Under the pieces are notes generated by a model. The model did not search any database. It saw nothing but the letters and a program-made list of their open reading frames with translations, and was not told where the DNA came from. The position numbers and the translations under genes were made by a program. A DNA stretch of 25,152 nucleotides, from positions 1 through 25,152 of the forward strand of contig BBXU01000381.1 of the NCBI GenBank assembly GCA_001598975.1, written 5' to 3'. The stretch is from Parachlorella kessleri (taxonomy: Eukaryota > Chlorophyta > Trebouxiophyceae > Chlorellales > Chlorellaceae). This document shows positions 19,031-25,152 of this stretch, piece by piece (the stretch's first letter is position 1; each line of letters begins with the position of its first letter).

Positions 19031-19692
19031 CAAGGACGGTGTTCGCGACAGGGAAACCGTAGGTGACCAACTGCCAGTGTACTGTTCAAGTCTCTGGGGT
19101 TTGTGATTGAATCTGTTTTCATCAGGTGCAGGCTTGTGCCTTTGAGCTTGCCTTTGAATGAAGAATGGAATGTTGTTGGGATCGATCATGCACCAGTTGC
19201 TCTACCAGGCAGGTCGAATGTAATCAGGCCCGGTCCCAGCTGGCAGCTGAGCTGGGTGCTTCTTGCCTGCTGTCACCAGCGCAGACAGAACTGTGCCTCA
19301 CCACGGCTAGCTATGCAGCTAACCGATGTATTAATTTGATCCTGTGTTACAACCTAAGATGGAAGTGGACGTGACAGGAAGGGGTCAGACAACAGTTTGG
19401 CGGATGCTCTTTGCCACAAGCCATCCAAGGGCGCAGGCGCGTTGCTGTGGTCTCGTCACCTGCCGGCAATCGGCTCCTCTTGGACAATAGAAAGTAGACT
19501 CGTCTTACCACCTAAGAATATGCCTTAAAACAGTGCTCACAGGCAGGCCTTGTCAGAGACCAGGTGGGTAGAAGCTGCCGCCAGGCACAAGGCGAACCTG
19601 GGACACACAGCTCTCCCTGCTCTGAACGTCACAACCGAACCGTATTGATACCTAAGTCTTTACGCACCGGGGACCCTGTGCATCAGGCGATC

Positions 19693-22600
19693 ATGCTTGC
19701 CAGGGCTCTTTCCAGGGCATGCTCCAAGGCATCGCCGCTGGCATCCAGCCTACAGCGTTCGGCCGCTGCCCTTGAGCCCACCTGTGCGTTTGGTGGCTCG
19801 TCAGCCTGGAGGAGCGTGTACTCGTTCAACGAGGGTGGCAGGTGGCTGGTGGCTGGACCTTGGAGGGACCAGGAGGAGGACAGGGAGCGCAAGCCTGGCG
19901 ACAGGCAGGTGCACACAGGTGCGAGGATTGCAGTCTTGAGTTCCTAGAAGTGTTGCAGGTAAAGGAGGAGATGGGGTGGATTATTTTTATCCGATTATGA
20001 GGCTTACTTCGGGTTTACACGTGGAACCGTCCCGTCAAGTCACCATTTTAGCACTGGTTTGGTCAGCAGTGCAGCGGATGCAGCTGCCACATGACAGCTG
20101 GTGCTTAGCAGCTCGTCGCCAACCAGGCGAAAGGGCTGGGCTAATCCAAGTGGCGGGGGTAGTTTCTCAAAGACCGCTGGCGCCAGTGCTGCAGCTGCTG
20201 CGCTCCTGAGGGCTGACACCAGCAACGTGCCCCCTGGCCAAGGAGGCAGCACAATCAATGACCCAGATGCCACTGCACGTGAGTTTTGTCCGTGCTTGCA
20301 ACCATATAGCTGCCCCTCATGGGCATAGCACGGTTGGGGGCTTGGGCTTGCTTGCTTGCTTCAGAGTGGGTGGGAAGGCGGGCCCTTGTCATCAGCCAGG
20401 GACAGCTTGTACTTCTGGGCGTTCCCACCTGCAAGCTCCAGGAAGCAAACAAGGTAGAGCTGCTGGCGAAGTTTGCGCTACTACTACAGCTGTTGCCTTT
20501 CACCCAAAGCAGGCGAGGCCGGCAGGCCTACTGGCGGCGGGCCGCCTGTTGACGCTGGGGCCAGCGGCACCTCCTACATGCTGCTCTCCGCTGCGCACGC
20601 TGGGCTGGCCGCGACCGCCTTCTTAGCCCCCACCATGCTGGTCAATGCTTTCTTCCCGGGTGGGTTTCATAACCTCCGCTGCTGTCTCACTGTGGTCTTT
20701 TTTGTTCCCCTGTGGTACTCCCATGACCTTTTTCCCAGGTGGGTTTCATAACCTCCGCTGTCTGCTGTCTGACTGGGGTCTGTTATGCTTCCCTACCATG
20801 CTCCCCCTGGAGCAGCCGGATTCCTCCATGACCATGGCTCTGGTGCCGCATTTTGTAGGAGCTGCTTTTTTTCAATTCATGTGTGATCCACCTTGGTCTG
20901 GTTAGCACTTGTAACCCGCCCTGTGTGACAAGTCTCACACCCTCTCCAAAGCAAGAAGCAAATGCGAATTCATGCAGCCAACACCAGGCTGCAGCCCATA
21001 TGCTGATAATCCACACACCCGCCCCATCCGCCTGCCTGCAGGTGCCGCGCTGCCCCAGGGCATGCAGCTGCAGGTGCTCTCCAAGATCTTGGCATGTGGG
21101 CTGGGGGCCGGCTCCGCGGCCAGCCTGGCGCTCAAGCAGGCCGCCGACTCGGGCGACCTGGCCTCTCCTACGGCCCAGCGCCTGCAGCTGGGCCTCATGG
21201 GCTTCTCAGCAGGTGGGTTGAGCATGGAGACCTTGGTTGTGCGATGGTGTTGCACAGTCCATATCCCATGCATTCAATACAATATATCCGCGCTTGCAAC
21301 GTGTGGCAGTCATTGACGTGACCAAGCAATTCACATGGTTGCCTGTTTCCCCGCAGGTGCCATCAGCATGCACCTGCTCTACTCGCCAGCCATTACCTTT
21401 ACCTCCCTCGCGATGGGGGCAGCGGTGATGGGGACCACCTTTGCGGTGCCATACAGCCACTACACCAAGACCAATGGCGGGCTGGGGCTAGGCTCAGTGG
21501 TGGGCAGCTACCTTGGGGCAGTGCCCGACCATCTCAAGTGAGCCCAGGGGGGGTTCAGGAGTCCAGTGGTGGGCACATCTCTGGGTGGGAGTGGAGCAGA
21601 ATGAAACTTGGTTGAAAACCCTGACACCTCATTCTAAAAGTGAAGGGTTGCCCTACTGAGCCAGGCTCTGTGGAGCATCCTCACAACTACCAAATCGGGG
21701 CAACCAGTGGTTCTGTATTCGTTGACTGCAGTATCAAGAATGCCCAGAGCGCACTTTATGCGCTGGTGACCCCCACCCTGGCCCTGGCGGGAGCGTCATA
21801 CCTCTTCATGCCCGAAGCAACGCTGGGCCATGTCTTTGGGTGAGTGGAGATTGCGGCTGCCTTGCACGGCTGCAGGAGGTCAGATCCCAGTGTAGGGGAC
21901 CACAAAGGCTGGAGCCAGGAGTACCTTCCGTCCTGGCTAGTCTAGTTGGTAGTAATACCTGCTGTAGTGTGGGGTTGGGCAGCACGTCCAGCCAGACTGT
22001 ATCTGCTTCCTGCCAGGCGTGCCAGCGGTGCCTGGGTGCCAGCAGTTTGAGCAGTGCTTACCTGCCGAAAGAACTCTGGTCCCCATTGCGTCCATGCTTA
22101 TGTTTGGGTCATCTGGGTAGTTTGCGAGGTGACAGCCTTCTTGCCAGCCTGACGGTGGTCCTCGGTGTACATGCCAGGTATGCAAGGGGCATCGAGTCCA
22201 TGTTCCTCTGGCAGAACATTGGGGGCGGGCTCATGACAGTGGCCCCAGCCATCACCTACTCGCTCAAGGTAAGCAGGGCAGCGGGTGCCAGGCGGGGTGC
22301 CTTGAAGCATCCTGTGCTCTCTGGTTGCAATCCCAGTTAGCCAGCCAGAGGACGGAGATGCAGCACACATACTGGTGCCGGTGGCTGAAGTGAGTGGGTG
22401 GGTTGGCACGAGCGGGGGTGCTCGAGGGTTGTGCCGCCTTCGAGGCCTCCTAGCCCGTACCAGTGGTGCCCAAACCAAGCCAGGCAGCCCCGCAGCTGCC
22501 TTGAGACCATGCAATGCAACATACCCTGGTCATGTGGCATGTGTCGGCCACCCTACGCCCTGCTCTTGCTAAATCCTGCTCAGTCGCTTGTTCTCTAGCC

Positions 22601-23107
22601 TGTGTGCAGAAGGCTGCGGACGAGGGAACCCTAGGCCACCCTATGTACAAGACGCTGAATGCGGGGCTGGCGCTGGCGGCTGCCGGCCACCTGGTCGTGC
22701 TGGGGCCCATGTGGGCTGCGGGCCAGGTATGTTGGCAGGGCTGGATGGCTTCTGGGTGTGTGCTGCTCGGCATCATGAGGTATCTCTGGGGTGGTTTCAG
22801 GGTCAGTTGTGATCAGTCAGGGCACTCCATGGCAGCCGGTACGGCATTGCCCTGGGAGGCAGCGTGGACCCCCATCCTGGCAACATTCGTGGAGCCACCG
22901 TTGTGGCTGTCTATTCTGAACCGGCAAGACTGTGCCCATCTCCCGCCAAGTCCAACGTGTGGCAGGCATGGCATGGATGGTGTTGTCTGATGTGGCCTGC
23001 AGGGAGGCCCCATGCTTCCGTGGATTCTTGGTGCCTGGAGCACAGCGCTGCTAACCAGCGGGCTGGGACTCATGAAGGGCGGTGCCGCTAAGGCAGCCAC
23101 GGCCTAA
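19693..23107 (+). CDS. Organelle-targeted membrane protein with two repeated multi-helix modules
   Basis: Nine exons join in phase: 19693-19908, 20098-20278, 20513-20659, 21042-21212, 21357-21537, 21732-21839, 22178-22268, 22610-22726 and 23003-23107, giving 438 residues. The N-terminus MLARALSRACSKASPLASSL is basic and Ser/Ala-rich, typical of a mitochondrial or plastid presequence. A hydrophilic linker (GWANPSGGGSF, NVPPGQGG) follows. From about residue 150 come two related units, each with hydrophobic helices around a conserved core: unit 1 has LKQAADSGDLASPTAQRL then QLGLMGFSAGA; unit 2 has LKKAADEGTLGHPMYKTL then NAGLALAAAGH. Each core is preceded by two hydrophobic segments (for example GLAATAFLAPTMLVNAFFPG in unit 1). 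Between the units lies SHYTKTNGGLGLGSVVG. The protein ends GGAAKAATA. The family is not recognised. The upstream in-frame ATG at 19564 was rejected because the added sequence is not targeting-like. Confidence 0.75.
20650..20781 (+). repeat. 79-bp tandem duplication spanning an exon 3 donor
   Basis: TTCCC-GG/GTGGGTTTCATAACC at 20653-20673 recurs as TTCCC-AG/GTGGGTTTCATAACC at 20732-20752, followed in both by CTCCGCTG and a CTGTCT-rich stretch. The offset is 79 bp. The second copy carries an intact-looking donor (CAG/GTGGGT). Using it would add 79 nt and shift the frame. Confidence 0.85.
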
Positions 23108-23120
23108 GGGAGCTGTGCAG

Positions 23121-23125
23121 TGTAA
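23121..23125 (+). terminator. Candidate polyadenylation signal TGTAA
   Basis: It lies only 14 nt after the stop of the two-module membrane protein. A second TGTAA at 23598-23602 would give a more usual 3' UTR of about 500 nt and may be the signal actually used. Confidence 0.3.
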
Positions 23126-23597
23126 CGGTTTTACAACCACGGACGCTAGCCGAGCTGGTGGGCAGAGTGACACGTGCAGGTGCTCTGTGGATTGGGGGGT
23201 GAGGTGACTGTGGTTGTGGAAGTGACGCGTGCGTGTGCACTGTGTAGTTGCGCGCAAGGTGCTTGTGGTTGTGGAAGTCAGCTCCGTTGCTGTTGATTGC
23301 TGCTTCGTCTCTCCGCCAACTCTTTGCTCATAGTGTGTTTTTGGCTGCTTAGCTCGTCTCAGTCTTCTTGCTTTGCCTTCATGCTAGGGCATATCATGTA
23401 CATACTGCGGTTTTTGTCGTCCTGCTTTGCATGTCCTCCTGTGGTGCTTCCATCAGAACCTGTGCGGCTGAGCCGTGCAGTAGGAACTCTTGCCAGTCGC
23501 CCGATGGCTGACCCAATGGACTTCCAGTGTTCGCATGAACATCTTCAGTGCTCCTTGCTGTGTAGCCTGCCTCCAAGATATGTGTCACCATTCCTTT

Positions 23598-23602
23598 TGT
23601 AA
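23598..23602 (+). terminator. Alternative polyadenylation signal TGTAA
   Basis: This TGTAA lies 490 nt past the stop at 23107 and 50 bp before the opposing signal of the - strand gene. The tail-to-tail transcripts would then end without overlapping. Confidence 0.45.
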
Positions 23603-23651
23603 GCTACACATCAGACTGGGCTGGCTCAAGGTCTAGGGGTTCAAGGGGATG

Positions 23652-23656
23652 TTACA
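23652..23656 (-). terminator. Candidate polyadenylation signal TGTAA (- strand)
   Basis: TTACA on the + strand gives TGTAA on the - strand, about 545 nt past the stop of the acetamidase/formamidase gene. Confidence 0.4.
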
Positions 23657-24199
23657 GGGGATTGAACAAGGACCATAACGGCCAACTCGCCACTGCACAG
23701 AGCGGCTGCTACCATACAACAAGTCCGGTGGTGACACAGCGGGGTACTTTGAAGCGGGCTGCCCAGCTCTTGGCATCAAATTCAGTGTCGTGTGGAATTG
23801 GTGGAGGCAGTTGCAACACCAGGACGCCTGCAAAAATCTATGCAGGACTTGCATGTACATATACGTACAACTGACCATCCAGAACTCACCTAAAAGGTTC
23901 GCCATGAAGGTTTTCTAAGACAAGGTAGGAGGCTGAAATGGGGCCAGGCAGGCATCATGGCAAGGAGCGGTCAGGGGTGCCTTTATTGAACCAATTTGCA
24001 AAGATGCCGAGTGCATGTGGCAGGGGGAAGTGCAACACTTCGGTAACGAGGAGCCAGGAGAAAGGGAGGTTGAGGTAATTTATTTGGGCATGCAGGCCCC
24101 TAGTGCAGCCTTGGAAGGAATTGTGGCGCCTTCTCCCTGGAGAGTGCAGGGAAGCTAAACCCCAGCGCTTGACGCTAACCAGAAAGGATTGTGCCAGGC

Positions 24200-25009
24200 C
24201 TAGGCCAGCTCAGGAGGGCGGGATGTGCCAGACATGACCTTGGGCAGATACTGCGGCTCGCTCTCCCACATGCTGCTGTTGAACAGCCACCTGCATACAA
24301 ATGAGCACATGAAGCGAAGGTCCTACTTTCAGACTGGCCGGCGCAAGTCTGGGGGCGGCCATCCTGGCCTCAGACCTCAGCAGTTTCACAGGGGCGATCC
24401 AGGGTTTGAGGTGGCACCATAAGTCATAGAATCCTGGCAGCATGACACAGATTGAGGCGATGTGCCTGTCAAGTCAGAAGCATGCAGCTGCAGCAAGACT
24501 CCCGGCGCCACTCACTTGGGGATGATGGAGTGGACCCCCACATTTGCATCCACCACCTGGGTGACGCCAAAGTCAATGGCAGCACCCATGACGCCTGCAC
24601 ACACACATACACAGGCTTGCGAATCACCATAAGGGCTCAGGCAAGACTCAGGCTCATGCTGCATTCAGTCCTGTCAATCCAGCCCAGCTCTCACTTCCTG
24701 TTTGCACTACCTGCCACCCATGCTGATAGACTGAAGCCGGCGGAAGATTTTATTTTTACCTATTTACAAGAAAAGGAAGCGTCAATGCTATACGGCACAG
24801 TGCTATAGTGAAATGGCCAGAAGGCTCGCAGTTCAGCAGCATCTAACCAGTCAGATCTATGCTTGGTTACACGGGCGCACCGCCCTTCCTGGCGGGAAGA
24901 CAGCACAGCACTTGAGCAGCTACACTGAAATCTGTCGACTCACTGATGGACTCATCCTCAGTCAGGTTGTAGACGGTCATCAGGAAGTCGCGGGTCTGGT
25001 TGAAAACCA
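24200..25009 (-). CDS. Acetamidase/formamidase, C-terminal part (gene continues beyond the window)
   Basis: Three phase-matched exons on the - strand (25009-24944, 24594-24516, 24290-24200) encode the last 78 residues. They read FNQTRDFLMTVYNLTEDESI, then SVMGAAIDFGVTQVVDANVG, then VHSIIPKWLFNSS, ending SGTSRPPELA. This matches the conserved C-terminal block of the FmdA/AmdA family (NLTEDEA-x-x-x-MSVAVDFGVTQVVDGNxGVHAxIPK), zinc-dependent hydrolases that release ammonia from formamide or short amides and so supply nitrogen. The first exon seen begins with two bases of a split codon, so at least one exon, with the catalytic region, lies to the right. The 25009 acceptor follows an intron containing a long CTG repeat. 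The call is from remembered family motifs, not a search. Confidence 0.75.
24648..24729 (+). repeat. Dispersed repeat of about 80 bp, copy 2
   Basis: It runs from AGGCTCATGCTGCATTCAG to CACTACCTGCCACCCATGCT and aligns with the inverted copy at 2010-2096. It lies inside an intron of the acetamidase/formamidase gene. An (AC)n stretch near 24597-24612 lies to its left. Confidence 0.8.
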
Positions 25010-25072
25010 CTGCACAAGACATCCAGGGACAGCAGCTTGGGAGCGTGCCACATCATTTTTTTGGTGGCAGCT

Positions 25073-25073
<1 letters not shown>

Positions 25074-25152
<79 letters not shown>
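25074..25152 (+). repeat. (AGC)26+ trinucleotide repeat, cut by the window edge
   Basis: At least 26 uninterrupted AGC units fill the right end. On the - strand this is (CTG)n in an intron of the acetamidase/formamidase gene, about 65 nt upstream of the acceptor at 25010-25012. Whether a coding poly-residue tract lies further right cannot be seen. Confidence 0.9.

Larger units (their letters stand above)
18170..19692. other. Intergenic region, no gene recognised
   Basis: It holds the probable 3' UTR of the upstream membrane protein and the promoter of the gene at 19693. A 133-codon open frame on the - strand (18669-19070) has no splice-bounded exons, no family resemblance and an atypical residue mix, so it is not called. 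A perfect 13-bp palindrome lies at 19004-19030. Confidence 0.55.
23108..24199. other. Convergent 3' UTR region, no gene
   Basis: The stretch lies between two convergent genes. It contains T-rich sequence on the + strand (23280-23600) and no supported exon in either direction. It probably consists of the two 3' UTRs meeting near 23600-23655. Confidence 0.55.

Noticed and set aside
18669..19070. 133-codon open frame on the - strand
   Set aside because: No recognisable domain, no neighbouring exons in phase, and it spans the palindrome and a candidate polyadenylation signal of the upstream gene.
19564..19692. In-frame upstream ATG for the two-module membrane protein
   Set aside because: The 43 added residues are not targeting-like, whereas the sequence from 19693 is a typical presequence.
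25074..25152. CRISPR-like array at the right edge
   Set aside because: It is a pure trinucleotide repeat with no spacers.

Overview
The window reads as nuclear DNA of a chlorophycean green alga of the Chlamydomonas/Volvox/Haematococcus type. This is inferred from moderately GC-rich DNA, genes split into many short exons, GTGAG/GTGCG donors and TGCAG acceptors, TGTAA motifs downstream of stop codons (the usual polyadenylation signal in this group), abundant CTG/CAG repeats, and a plant-like tRNA-Gly gene with a short intron. The species cannot be fixed from sequence alone. All exon models below were built by hand from reading frames, splice signals and phase matching.

Layout. 1-1065: no convincing gene. 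1066-5197 (+): ten-exon secreted protein with a cysteine-rich N-terminal domain and a VWD-like 'root cap' type domain. 5198-6424: 3' flank with a 25-C run and several copies of a dispersed repeat. 6425-6507 (-): tRNA-Gly(GCC) with a 12-nt intron. 6741-9838 (+): ALG1, the beta-1,4-mannosyltransferase of N-glycan assembly, with seven exons and two decayed exon copies inside its introns. 10044-11900 (+): tentative small acidic protein. 12818-14713 (-): hydrophilic protein with a mitochondrial-type presequence, divergent from 15327-18169 (+), an unrecognised protein with about six membrane segments whose second intron starts with GC. 18170-19692: no gene seen. 19693-23107 (+): nine-exon, 438-residue membrane protein with an organelle presequence and two copies of a multi-helix module. 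24200 to beyond 25009 (-): 3' end of an acetamidase/formamidase gene, convergent with the previous gene. A CAG repeat runs off the right edge.

The genes do not form a pathway or operon; this is an ordinary eukaryotic gene-dense region. The most unusual signals are the uncharacterised duplicated membrane protein, the relic exons in ALG1 introns, a 79-bp duplication of a splice donor, and two dispersed repeat families. I found no sign of a defence system, CRISPR array or large mobile element.
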